Shown here piece by piece: positions 1-11,274 of a DNA stretch of 64,000 nt. Where the stretch lies: the NCBI RefSeq assembly GCF_001039355.2, contig NW_019775857.1:1289927-1353926 (forward strand), read 5' to 3'. This DNA is from Lingula anatina (taxonomy: Eukaryota > Brachiopoda > Lingulata > Lingulida > Lingulidae). Each line of letters begins with the position of its first letter. Position 1 is the first letter of the stretch. The notes beneath the pieces are model-generated. The model was not told the origin of the DNA, did not search any database, and was given only the letters and a program-made list of their open reading frames with translations. Both the position numbers and the translations under genes were made by a program.

Positions 1-179
1 CCCTAAAAGCATGCCCTTGGCCGATTTCCTTTCGTTTGATTAATGGACTGTGATTGGAGACACGTCATTAAGTTTCCAAACAAGAGCATATGCACTCCTA
101 CGTTATACCGGAGTTCTTCAACATAAGGGGCGAGGAAAAACTGCTTGTCTTTCCTTTATGAAAATGAAAATGAAAACAT

Positions 180-215
<36 letters not shown>

Positions 216-3200
216 TTCACTTTTTAGAATGAGTATTGAATTCGGTGAGTTTTTAAATAAGGTGATAGATACAAATGGGTCTTTGTATAGAAAGTTGCAA
301 TGTCAATTATTCCCACATAGTTTTCACGACATGTCAGGAGACATGTAAACATGATAAGACGGTCTAAAAATGCCAGAGCACGTGTCACCTTCTTGGAACG
401 CCACTTTTATCAGAAACAGTTTTGCAATATGACACCTCCCTGTTTCCACAAGGTATCACTGATAATGGAATCATAGCAATGCCAATGTCATTAGTATGTA
501 CGGTAAAAGTGCGGACTTCTCCTTCACTTCCATCAAAGTCTTCAACTATCATGCATATTAGATCAGAGAATAATAAGGCGACCGGGTAGTGTATGGTTGC
601 TCATTTGAATAGCTCTCAGTATCGTCTAATTGGTGTAGCTTTTCACAATGTATTGATTATCCTGTCAGTTAGCTCATATAACAGGCCACTTGGTTCTTAA
701 TCTATGACGTTTGTCATGACATGGGGAAACATGGACAGATTTTGCTTTATTATTTAAATGAAAGACCATTTGTGAGGTCATATACATGTATATATTCAAT
801 TTCTATTGGTTCTTTTCTAACCGTGACTCCAAACCAATAAAGCGTCTGAGACATGCGGCATTTTCAAAAACAAACATGAAACTTCGTTGACGTTTATTGG
901 AGGTATAAGGTAACCTTATATAAACTGATTCTGTAGTGCATGTACAAATGAAATTTATACAAAAGGATGAATTTGTATTGCTGAGGCATTACCTTATTGG
1001 TGGAATCCACATCCAGTTACGCTACAATGGCTCAGATTACAGGCTTTGTGGTCTACAATAGTTCCACAGATACATGTAGGCCTACCATAGTTAAATATTT
1101 TAAAAAGAGGATATATATCACATCCTCTATTGTAAGCTAGATGCGGAGACAAAACGTGACATGTAATCTGGTACGGAGAACCAGGTGCAGTTTCCACAGA
1201 TGATGCACAATGAAATCCAAATACTCACTTTATGTCTCCTCCTCCTTCCTAGTGCACCACAAACTTTCATAATTCCATTCACAACAAGAAAGAAGGGAAC
1301 AAAGAATATTGGTTGTTCGATATTTGGCCAAACAAGGCCGCATTTATTATACATAACCACACTATACTAACAATTAATGTAACAAATTGTTGCCTGTTAT
1401 AAATGTTATGACCTCAGGGATAAAGGTTATATATCAAATATTCGATACGACTCATCATCCTAAAAATTATGATGCATCTCTATACTATCTCCTGAAAAAT
1501 AGAATCTGAAAAAAGTTGTTGGTTACAAATGCCATGGTCACATGAAACGTAGTTCAATGAAATGAATTTTTTAAAATTTCTCAAAGGAACGGACAGTTCT
1601 CCTTCCTAGGTCAAGAATTTTTGCAACATTTCCCATGAGACCGCTTTCTCTTTTTCCTTTTTGACTAAAAAGCTTCATCTACAAAACTAAATTAAGACGT
1701 ATTAGCAACAGACGCATGATCAAACTATTCCATTATGAATAAGCTCCTTCTCAATCCGCTTACAAGTACGCGGTACTTCGTCATGACTTTTTTATCTATT
1801 CATTTAGTTTCATTTTGAAATACACAAGGTGATTCTGGAGTTACATCTACCGGTTAGAGTAAAGACTTGGCATTTAATATGAAATATTTCAGTTTAAAAG
1901 GTATGTCTAGGTATAAAACGCGTTGTTTAAAAAACTTTTATCTCATCTGAGATATGTGAATACAGAAATGTGTACACATTTGTAAGCACCAAAATTAATT
2001 GACCACCCAATATGCGGCAACTTCATTGGGTAGTACACTTTGGGCTGGTTTGACTATAATGTACTGTTTAAATATATGAACGAACAGATTATTGTGCCAC
2101 AGTGGTGTACCTAAGCAGAGGCCATGTCAAGGGTGTCTACAACTTACTACCAGAAAGCAGGACCCATAGTTCTTACAGTTTTGCTGCTACAACTAAACAA
2201 AGGCAACACGTTCTCTTTAGAACGAAAAGTAGATTGCCAACAGAAAGCGTTTTAAGGCCATTTGAAAACTCCAGCGTGGTTTTAGCATGTAACTATACCA
2301 GACGACTTCTAAGAAAGGCATTGTGAACAGCACATAATGGTCGTCGATTTTTTTTTACATCAACGGTTTCGGGCACAACATTGCATTCATGTGCCTTTCA
2401 CTATTGAGGTCAGATTTCATTTGTATCGCCAAGCTGGTCAAATCAGAGTCCACAGACAACCATGAAGAGGTCTACGACATAGCGTTTGTCGCCCCTAGAG
2501 TGACTGAGGTCGGTGATCACATCAGTTTTTGGTGTGGAATTCACATTGGTGCCAAATAAAAAAAATGTAAATCATCGATGGAAACCTGAACCATGTCAGA
2601 TACAGGAATATTCTGGAAAAAACTTGCCTGCCGTTTGTTAAAGGGCACCCCAGGAATTAAATTTTTGTACAAGATGAAAATGTCTGTCCACAAAGAGCAA
2701 GCTCCTTGTCACTGCCACGAGGTGTCGCTAAGAAGCGCTCATTTCTTTTTTGAAATTACAAGTAGACATATCATTTTTAACAGAACTCAAGGTGCTTCAC
2801 AGTATCCGTACATAACATTCCTAATAGTTCGGCTTACGGAGTGGTTGTAAGTTTTGATTTCAAAAAGAATCAAATCACGAAAGTTTTTACATATACTTAA
2901 AATTGTTCATAATATGTGAAAAGAGAAAGTCTTCTTACTCCAAAGCGGTTGACAGATGTATTTAAAGAACTTTCGCACCTGCAAGCGGAATACATAAAAA
3001 ACCTACGCAGACTGTTAGTAAGCAGAAAGAAGGACAATCTATCCAAGTATTGAAAACAAGATTAGGTCACGCTTCTATCCATCACAAGTAATCTCATAAA
3101 CAGGTCAGACCTTAATAAAATGACGATACCATCAAGGAGGAAATAACCGAGATGATTTTTAGAAGCAGTTCCTATCAGGGACCACTTCTTCACACTTTGG
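1..3200. other. Gene-poor intergenic DNA, no coding exon recognised
   Basis: AT-rich sequence with only short open frames, none of which resembles a known protein or is flanked by a convincing splice-site pair that continues a family. It contains a GT microsatellite near its left end and, towards 2800, a 14-base word (AGTATCCGTACATA) that recurs at 3678, suggesting that the 2.8-3.7 kb part is built of repeat copies. Confidence 0.5.
182..214. repeat. GT dinucleotide microsatellite
   Basis: Uninterrupted GT run of about 16 units. It generates two spurious cysteine/valine-rich open frames that should not be taken as genes. Confidence 0.95.
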
Positions 3201-3219
3201 CGAACAAAAAAGAAAAAGC

Positions 3220-3480
3220 AATAAATTTAATGACACAGTCTTTGAAATTTGCATTGATTTTTAGAATGCGTTTGACAACACGTATCGACCGGTACTTTGT
3301 CAAAAATGCAGGAATAAAATCTCCCAGCTAACTTGATAACAATCGTCAGAGAGGCCCTACAAAATTCACAACGCTCGTAAAAGAAGCCCCTTTTATTTCA
3401 ACTAAGTCAGTCAGGAGTGCAAGACCATTTTGTTTGAAGGGCTCTCTTGTTCTTGCAAGTTTCTCTTTGTAAAGATAAAA
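3220..3480 (+). pseudogene. Decayed non-LTR retrotransposon reverse-transcriptase fragment
   Basis: Read across at least two frame changes and internal stops, this stretch gives pieces in the order expected of a LINE reverse transcriptase palm: an IDF-x-NAFD-like piece (cf. the IDF-KAFDSV motif), then KNAGIKSPS, then ITIVREALQNSQ, then a degenerate VRQECKT piece where functional elements have GVRQGC. The order and spacing match LINE RTs of the type common in marine invertebrates, but the catalytic YADD-type motif is not seen. It is a dead fragment; family assignment would need a protein search. Confidence 0.4.
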
Positions 3481-3696
3481 TGCAAGGAGTTATTTATAGA
3501 TATGAAAAATATAAAAGATGTGGTTTTGAATTTCTATAGAATCTATAGAAACACAATAATCCCTGGGGAATTAATCTGAATGCAAAGTTAAACCATCAAG
3601 TATTGAGCAAGAAAGTCAAACGGATGACGAAAAAAGAAAAAAAAACAGGAAAAGGTGTGTTTAGGTGCTGTTGGAACAGTATCCGTACATATTATT

Positions 3697-3970
3697 CAGG
3701 CCTACCCAACTACCAGACTCGGCACATAAGGATCCTGAATTAACCGGTATATCGGACCACACTACCCGTTTTCAAGGTGTGTGTCAGATCGCATTTCGGA
3801 GTATCATACCCCAGAACAAATTTTGTAGGAAGACCGCGGGCTCATCCTGTCGGTGTTCTGCCTGATACTCTGAAATGCGATCTGACACATCTTGAAAATG
3901 GGTAGTGTGGTCCGATATACCGGTTAATTCAGGATCCTTATGTGCCGAGTCTGGTAGTTGGGTAGGCCTG
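3697..3970. mobile_element. Foldback (hairpin) element with about 110-bp inverted arms
   Basis: Left arm 3697-3806 and right arm 3863-3970 are near-perfect reverse complements (a few substitutions and one 2-base indel), with a 56-bp loop. The termini read CAGGCCTACCC...GGGTAGGCCTG. Both ends abut the pentamer TTATT (3692-3696 and 3971-3975), which looks like a 5-bp target-site duplication. No transposase is present, so it would be a non-autonomous, MITE-like element. The open frames on both strands here are just the two arms read through. Confidence 0.8.
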
Positions 3971-3975
3971 TTATT

Positions 3976-6950
3976 GGAACAAAGAAATAAGATTAAATAG
4001 TATTGCAGATGTATGATGGTCATATGATAAGACCCCCGCTTGTTCTGATTTGGCAAATTGACAAATATGAAGGTTTCCATTAAAAAACGCCCTCGGACAT
4101 CCTTTGAAAATTTTGAATAACAATCAAATCTTTTTTTCGGAGACTGAATATTTACTTAGCTTGAAGGTATCTTCTGACCATTATGATTTGACCAACAGAA
4201 AAAAGAAAGTATTTTTCTGCGTGCTGATCGAATTCTTGCGGCAGTTTACCATGCTTTGAGGTCCAAACTAAAATTATGTGTCAACCATTCGGACATATTG
4301 TCTATAAATCAGCTAAACGCAGCCCAAAGCATCGGAGAATCTGTCTGCAAAAAAACTCGTGGGAAAAAAAGAATCATATTCATAGAGCATTGTCGCTAAA
4401 TCCGAAAAAATTAGAGTCAGTTATGCTGTCTATTTTTCTCACTTAATCCCACTTTTGTATTCATGGAATGTCAAACGTTTTGGTCATATATTGATTTCTG
4501 TCTTTTAATACAATAATGGGAGCATCTCTTAATATTATAGTAAAATGGACATTACAACGCAAATATTTTAAATTTCTGCATCACAGATGATGGGTACGAA
4601 CACAAAGCAGCTCGTGTCCTTGTATCCTTTAATGAAGGCTATGGATATTATAATTCTTCTATAATTCTTCCTTAGTAATTACAGTAATCTGAATGAATAT
4701 TAAGTTACACTATAAACGCAGCAAACACCAAGAGAAAAAAAACTGATCAGCCATGCAGTCGACTTCAAAGTGCTGAAAGGTTATTTCACAATTGGTTATA
4801 CGATTGCTAAGCAATATAACTGGAAACATCTTGCTTTCTTGCATATTAGATCTCGCATATTTCACATTTGCAGGTCATTTTAGTGATTATGTCTATTCTC
4901 GATTGAATTGCATATATTGACATTTTGAAAGCATTTTATATGGAAAAAAACCTTGATCGATTATCGATGAAAGCGACTTCATCAACTCGAACACGATTTC
5001 AGTGTGACGTGGGTGAACGCGGGTGCTGTACTAACACTTCATATTTACATTCTCAACATTATTAATATATTCCATTCATCCCATAAAAAACAGCAAAAAA
5101 GAGGGATTCTTTCTAGCATTCTCAAAGTGAACAAAACGTGATATGCTGAAATGTGAGGTTTGTGGCTTTGTTCGTGCGTGTAGCCAATGCAATTGCATGG
5201 TGCTAAAGCTATTCAAAAAAAAAAAAAAAAAAAAAAAAAAGAAAAAGAAAAAAAAGGTTTTGAAAAGAATTCACTATTTCTTGTTTCCAAAGCACGAAAG
5301 GTATTAGTCTTTGAATCAGATGTCACGTGTCAGATGTCACAGAACTTTCTATTCTATCTGGCATATCACACTACAATTTATGCTTATTCAAGCGAAATAA
5401 ATTCTCTTTTAATGGGTAGTTCATCTCACACGATGTGATGTTACCCACACAAATACTATTACCAACACGCTATACCTTGAAGACGGCAACATTAAAGACG
5501 TTATACTGTTTTGCCTAGTATCAATTTATAAAAAAACGACTGTGCCATTTAGGTGGCACATAGATGGGGATGACGCAGTCACTGCTACCTACACGTAAAC
5601 ACACAACGGGCCGTTTCTGTTTAACAACGTTCACAATACGTAATTATGAGGAAAGTATCTGGCACAAGTTTCGCACCTGCTGCCTCTGCAGTTCTTGTCC
5701 TAATGTCGACTCTGACCCCATAGTCGGGATACTTTGTGGTTTGGTAATGAATCAACCCCGTTAAAACGTTTATGATTATTGCCGTTGGCCACATACAAAG
5801 ACGCCAAATAGGCCATCTACCTGGTGCACTTTATGCCGGAACTATTGAGTTAGTTTTAATTAAAGATTTCGCAACCACCTAAACCTTTCAGCAAGATTAA
5901 GTAGATTGTTTGTTCCACGATTGTATCTGCCATAAGCAGAAATTCCTGGAAAATCTGTCTCAAAGTAACACTCCTAATATATTTAAGTATTTATGCTAAA
6001 TGGATCATATCTCAAACTAAACCAGGGGGCGTACGCCAAAAGTTCATACAGTTGTACACTGGCGCCCCCTCATCCCCATGAAAAGAAAAACAATGCTGAT
6101 GAATAAATGCCTGTCAACACTGTTGGCTTATTTGTTGAGTTACTTTGATCCCTGAAACCAAATCGGTTACTTCACTCTACAACTCTATCTGATTTGCCTG
6201 TATTGACAAAGAGGCATTTGCTTGACCTTTAAACCTTGTTTATTTTTCCGTTTGCCAAGACTGAATGCCCTTGAAACTCCAAGTGACCACCGAATTCTGG
6301 GAGCAGATTCAGATCAGATTTTAAAGACTAAATGCACTTTGTCTTCCACGTGATGAATCCTGAAACTGATATTGGTAAAGATTTGTCTCTCTTAGTAGTG
6401 TCGGTCGTCAAATTCTTCGACCGCATTTTAAAATGCATTGAGTTTTATTCAACACTGTTTATCTTTTACGTGGGGTCGACCATATTTAGTCCGCTGATCA
6501 GCTTGTCCGCGGATCATCTGTTCATAAAGCGCCCAAATATACATCTTCAAGTTCTTATAAATCTGCTCAAGTGTCATAACCATACAACAGAGTACAAATT
6601 GAGTACAAATTTACTCTCACAAAGATAAGTGAAAGTGCATTCATTGGGCAGTTTGGTGACCGTGACCTTCGGTCAAATGGAAAAGGGTTGGTCGATACCA
6701 TTCAGTGTATAACCACCTTAAGTTTTCTATTGAATGCGTACGAAAAGAACCTATGGTATCATACGTGGGTTAACCACAGAGAATCCGTAACGCGAATACG
6801 TGTATCAAAACACCTGCTCCTCCATGTTACGTGGTCGGTTGACATTTTCCTTTTTGAGTTGACATCTATTTACCTGTTGAATGGTAATTTAGGAGAAAAT
6901 ATTGTGCAAAATAAAATTTACGTTATAGAAGTAATGGTCTGGCTCTTATC
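3976..6950. other. Intergenic DNA without recognised genes
   Basis: No family-like coding segment was found on either strand. It holds a poly-A tract near 5213 and a small inverted repeat (AGGGGGCG at about 6025 facing CGCCCCCT at about 6061) of unknown meaning. Confidence 0.5.
5213..5256 (+). repeat. Poly-A / A-rich tract
   Basis: A run of about 24 A followed by GAAAAAGAAAAAAAA. It could be a slippage tract or the tail of an old retroposed sequence; no body of a retrocopy was recognised upstream. Confidence 0.85.
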
Positions 6951-7370
6951 GGCATAGTTGACCGTCTTCGGCAGTGTGCAAAGTAAGGAGCGGTGTGTCC
7001 TACAACTTCTCTCAAATCTGACTCTGCCTATGTTTGACCGTTGGCAGCATGGAGAAGTGAGATCATCCGGTGATGGGGCAGTGTGAGCATTGAGTGTCCT
7101 GCGTCGCCTTCTCTCCTCACAATCCTGGGCTAACCGTCCCTCCTGATGACTGGGCTCCTGTGCGATTTTGTGCAAAGGGGTTTATACTGAACTGCAGCAT
7201 GGTTTCTTTGCAGACTTGCTTCAGCTCACCAAAGACAATCAAGTTACGTGATATTCTGGTGCCCTCCATTCTGCTAGCTTGTCCAATCCATTTTGTTCTT
7301 CTCTGGCTCAGGACAGGGGCAATGCTTGTTGTTTCTGCCAACTTTAAGACAGAGTCCTGCAACTTGAGTC
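6950..7370 (-). pseudogene. Decayed LINE reverse-transcriptase C-terminus with zinc-finger-like tail
   Basis: On the minus strand the translation runs through the typical C-terminal landmarks of an endonuclease/reverse-transcriptase LINE: RRTKWIGQASRMEGTRI (cf. RRLRWLGHVxRMxxxRIP), then FGELK, then a KET...INP piece, then AQDCEERRRRR and finally a C-x-R-x-IGRV...CRTHRS tail reminiscent of the terminal zinc knuckle. It switches frame at about 7120-7175, so it is inactive. It is in the opposite orientation to the RT fragment near 3.3 kb, so they are separate insertions. Confidence 0.65.
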
Positions 7371-7390
7371 TAAGATTCTTACGTTAAACA

Positions 7391-10300
7391 TCTTAGATGA
7401 AAGTCGTTGACTTCCCCTTCTCAAACTTTGAAGTTGATCCATGTCTCAGGGGTACACAGAAAGGGGAAAAAACACACGTACCTATGTACATGTTTAATTA
7501 TACTAGTAGCAGTATAATCACCAATATATTAAATAACATTACCTTTTTCTATCGTAGTTATCAGTCTTTAGTGTATCATATTGGTTTATTTCATGGTTCG
7601 GCCTTGAATAGATCTAGAACCCACTAAACTTATTCACTGCGTCATAGAATACATTAAACACAGAAAGATAGTGAACAGGTTGTAGAGTCCGATTGAATTT
7701 CACTTATTATATGTTATGTTACAAATAAACAAAATCTTTATGACGAGACCTCTATCAGTCCTTTACACATAGGCACCTCACACGCAATCCCTGCGTAGAG
7801 AATACACAAAAGAATGCTGAAGAAACGAGAGTTAGCTGGTATAACGAAAAAATACCTGCATATTCAATTTAAAGTAAAAAAGAACCCATCTGTACAAAAT
7901 GAAGGGATTTTTGATAAACTTGGTATTTATATCAAAATCTATACGGGATCGACCTGTTTTTTTCGTATGCTTCTCTTCAGTAGTACTCTAAGCAAAATGC
8001 ACATTGAAACGACAAGCCGTTTGGCAATTTAGGATTTGCTGAGGCCCATGTCATAGTATGCAACTAATTATTTGAAACCTATTTCAGTTGTCTTGGTATG
8101 GATTCAGATCTCATCTAGTCTAACAAACTGCTTTAAATCGGCAAAACACTCTCTTATAGCCAAGCTGGCTACATCTTTTCGCGTACCTCAAATACTCGTA
8201 TAACTACTTTGTAACTGCCATCCTTTGACATGTGCTCATATCTGACCCTTGCCACATGAAATATTAAAAACCCAAACTCTCGATGGTTTGAACAATATTT
8301 TTGGAGAACCATACATTAAATAAAACAATTTATAGAAATTTCACCCCAAGATATTTTTTCTCATTTTTATGGGGCGCCTTCTGTTTCCATTTACCTGACC
8401 AGACCCTGTAGCATGTCGAGCGACTTCGGAGTCTTTTAAGGCCTATCGGACTGATTGGAGAGTGACTTTACACTTGCGACACTTAGTTACTCCATAAAGG
8501 TACTGTCTTGCAATGGCTGATCGCTATCCTATTTTGAACATTTCCACACATGGACGACCAATGAACTGTAATGGAGACCAAAGAAGACGGCGTGAGATAT
8601 TATTTGGACACCACCTGCCACCAAGACAGAGAGGTGACCAAAACCCCTTTCAAAGAGGTGGTAACCCCGGTATTTTTAACCATATGTTTTGCGAACTCGC
8701 CGAGGTCGAGCGCTTGTTGCTCAGCTTCAGTCCTGGCTTTATATATTTTCCTTTCTTATTACACAAATTACACTGCATTACCCAAATCATAGTTCAAAAG
8801 AAAGGTAAAAGCAGCGTTCAGTTTGTTCGTTGTAAAGCAATACTGCCAAACAGCTCCTTCTCAACCCACATATACCCCATAATTGGGCAACTTCTGTTGC
8901 AGCATATTTCTATTTAATTATCCATTTATTTATTCATTTGTTTACCTGTTTCTTTTGCATGCAATGAAGAATAATAACAAAAATAACATAAATCTGTGTA
9001 TTAGGAAAATCAAACGATTTATACACGAAAGTGGACCCGTCGTGCATGGGCAAAGCGTGGGCCGTGGGTAGGTCAGTGAGACGAGGGTGAACCAAAGGGA
9101 CTGGTCTGGAACTCCTAACAATTTACAAACATTGGCAACTTGCCCGACATATATGCTCCTGTGTGGTCAAGAAATGCTGTAACTCTGCAGCACCTGGGTT
9201 GTGACATCTCCTTTGAAGTTTTAAGTGTTGTTACTGTGCCCACTCACTATCTTAGTAACACTTATCCTACTGTGCAATACGTCTTGCATTACCGTTTTTT
9301 GCCAATATCATTTAAATCTCTCGCGTCTGATCTCTCACCAAGGAACTTGCAAACACCAGGGGCACTTGTATACTGAAATGACTACATGGGAAAATTCCTT
9401 TTAGTTTTGGCTTAAACGGTGATAACAACCATGATAGAGTTAAAAAAAGGATACTCCGAGAATTTCGTAGTAATGTAAGAATTAGGCAATATTTAAAAAG
9501 CAATTTTGTTTTAGTTTAAATAATAAAGTGAGATTTGCTTTTTTTATCCAATATACGTATATTTGGCGTATTTAGAAAAACAAATCAATGTAAAAGGGTG
9601 TGAAAATGCCTATTTAGACGAAAAGCGACATTTACTTTTGGTCAGACCAACCTGAATTTAAAAGAAAAGTAGGGCCTATAGTAAAGATCGACTAGATTAT
9701 CTCGACTGAATGGAATGTATTCTGATGACATGTTTTCTACGCTACTTTAAAATTTAGGTCGATTGCGGTAATCTCTGATAACCATATTAATGTAAACAGA
9801 ATTTTTTACGATAAACTTAACGTTCATCTATGCCGCATAATGACTTCCCTTAGCCTTTCTAATGAAAATTAAACAATTTGCGTTTCAAAAATAACAGTTT
9901 CTATGTGATATTTATGATATTTTGAATTCAACTAAATCCATAAAATCGTTTGGTATCAGGATATTGACATAAACGAAATTACTTTTTAACGGAGATCAAA
10001 CTAAGCATGCACTTGGTATGAGAAATGCCTAATTTATACGTTGGGTAAATGATTGTCGATGACATCAGAGTAATGAATTCATTACGACTACCCAAAGTCA
10101 TTTTTTTAACTGAGTTAAAACCCTTTCTCGAGGTAAAACAGACAGGTGTCGGCCTACGGAGGATTGAGGACATACAATGCGTTTGCGGAGAAAGAGTCAG
10201 AAAAGCACGCGGTAGATATCGCAATCAAACAGTAGAGGCAAAAGCAGTGTCGCACAGAGTTTAGCAGAAAATGGTTTTTTTCAGTTTTCAGAGACGGCGT

Positions 10301-11274
10301 GAGAAAGTTAAGCAGATAACTTTGTAACTGCCAATATGAAGAAGATGAATTGGTAAATGAAAGTTATTTACTACTTTTTGCAAGGCCAAAAAGTTATGCG
10401 GAGAACTTTACTGCCAATGTGAAGAAGATGAACTGGTTAATGAAAGTTATTTACTATTTTTTGCCCACTCAAGGCAAAACAGAAGACATTTCAAAATATT
10501 TTTTAAAGTAAGAATAAATTATATATGCTTCATTCCAAATGTTATATAACCAGAGTACACATTTTAGTCAAATCTGCTTGCAACACAGCTTTCTCAAATC
10601 ACAACGAAATCCGCCCAAGACGCAGCAAATGAAAAAAGGTTTTATAGCATCTATGTACTAGCACGACTCATTATAAATTCCAGCCGAATTAACAAACTCA
10701 AAACCCATATTCTGTTGTAAAAATATTGCACTTATGTTTACTAAGGATATAGACGAAGGGTAATTTGTGATACTACACAGGCTGTATATAATACATTTAT
10801 AAATACATGAATATTTTTTTGAGTGCAAAATACACGCATTTTTTTGCAGTTAGATATGTTCTCTTCGCATAAGTTTTACAATATAAAATGCTACTTCTTG
10901 TTGTCAACACAAACACGTACATGAAATGACATCAATTGACATCTAGTGACATTATATAATGACTTCGAGGGTAATATACGGACGAAAGATACACTTCAAT
11001 ATGCCCTACAGTTACAAATGATAGCAAAAATAAACATATTATGGTAACCCTTATCTATATTTATGGCACTTATTAACTCATAACAATGTCAGTGACATCG
11101 TAACTCATGAATACACAAACTGGCGACTTCTGCTGGCCGTGTTATCTTTGGCAGCATATAGCACATTTTCGGCACATTTACGGAGAGAATTGCCACTTCA
11201 TTTTTATAACTGTTGTCCGAAGTATTGCCAAGTAGTTTCACTGGACTGACGTGTATTCCTTTTACGCCTACATA
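7391..11274. other. Intergenic DNA upstream of the SLC22 gene
   Basis: No recognised gene. The longest open frame (8513-8917, +) has no identifiable domain and overlaps a second open frame in another phase. A tandem duplication lies near 10.3 kb. The promoter of the SLC22 gene should lie at the right end, but no TATA box or clear initiator was identified. Confidence 0.45.
10319..10465. repeat. Imperfect tandem duplication, period about 85 bp
   Basis: The word CTGCCAATRTGAAGAAGATG followed by AAYTGGTWAATGAAAGTTATTTACTA occurs at about 10329 and again at about 10411, each ending in a T-rich TTTTTGC. Only two copies are present and they differ at several bases. Confidence 0.8.

Noticed and set aside
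50..348. Two overlapping short plus-strand open frames rich in Val/Cys
   Set aside because: They are translations of the GT microsatellite with no further support.
2102..2850. Open frames of 74 and 85 codons
   Set aside because: No recognisable motif and no splice context; the surrounding DNA looks repeat-derived.
3665..4080. Open frames on both strands sharing TQLPDSAHKDPELTG
   Set aside because: They are the two arms of the foldback element read in opposite directions, not a conserved gene.
8513..8917. 134-codon plus-strand open frame with an overlapping 73-codon frame
   Set aside because: No domain recognised, composition looks random after the first 60 codons, and no splice partner was found.
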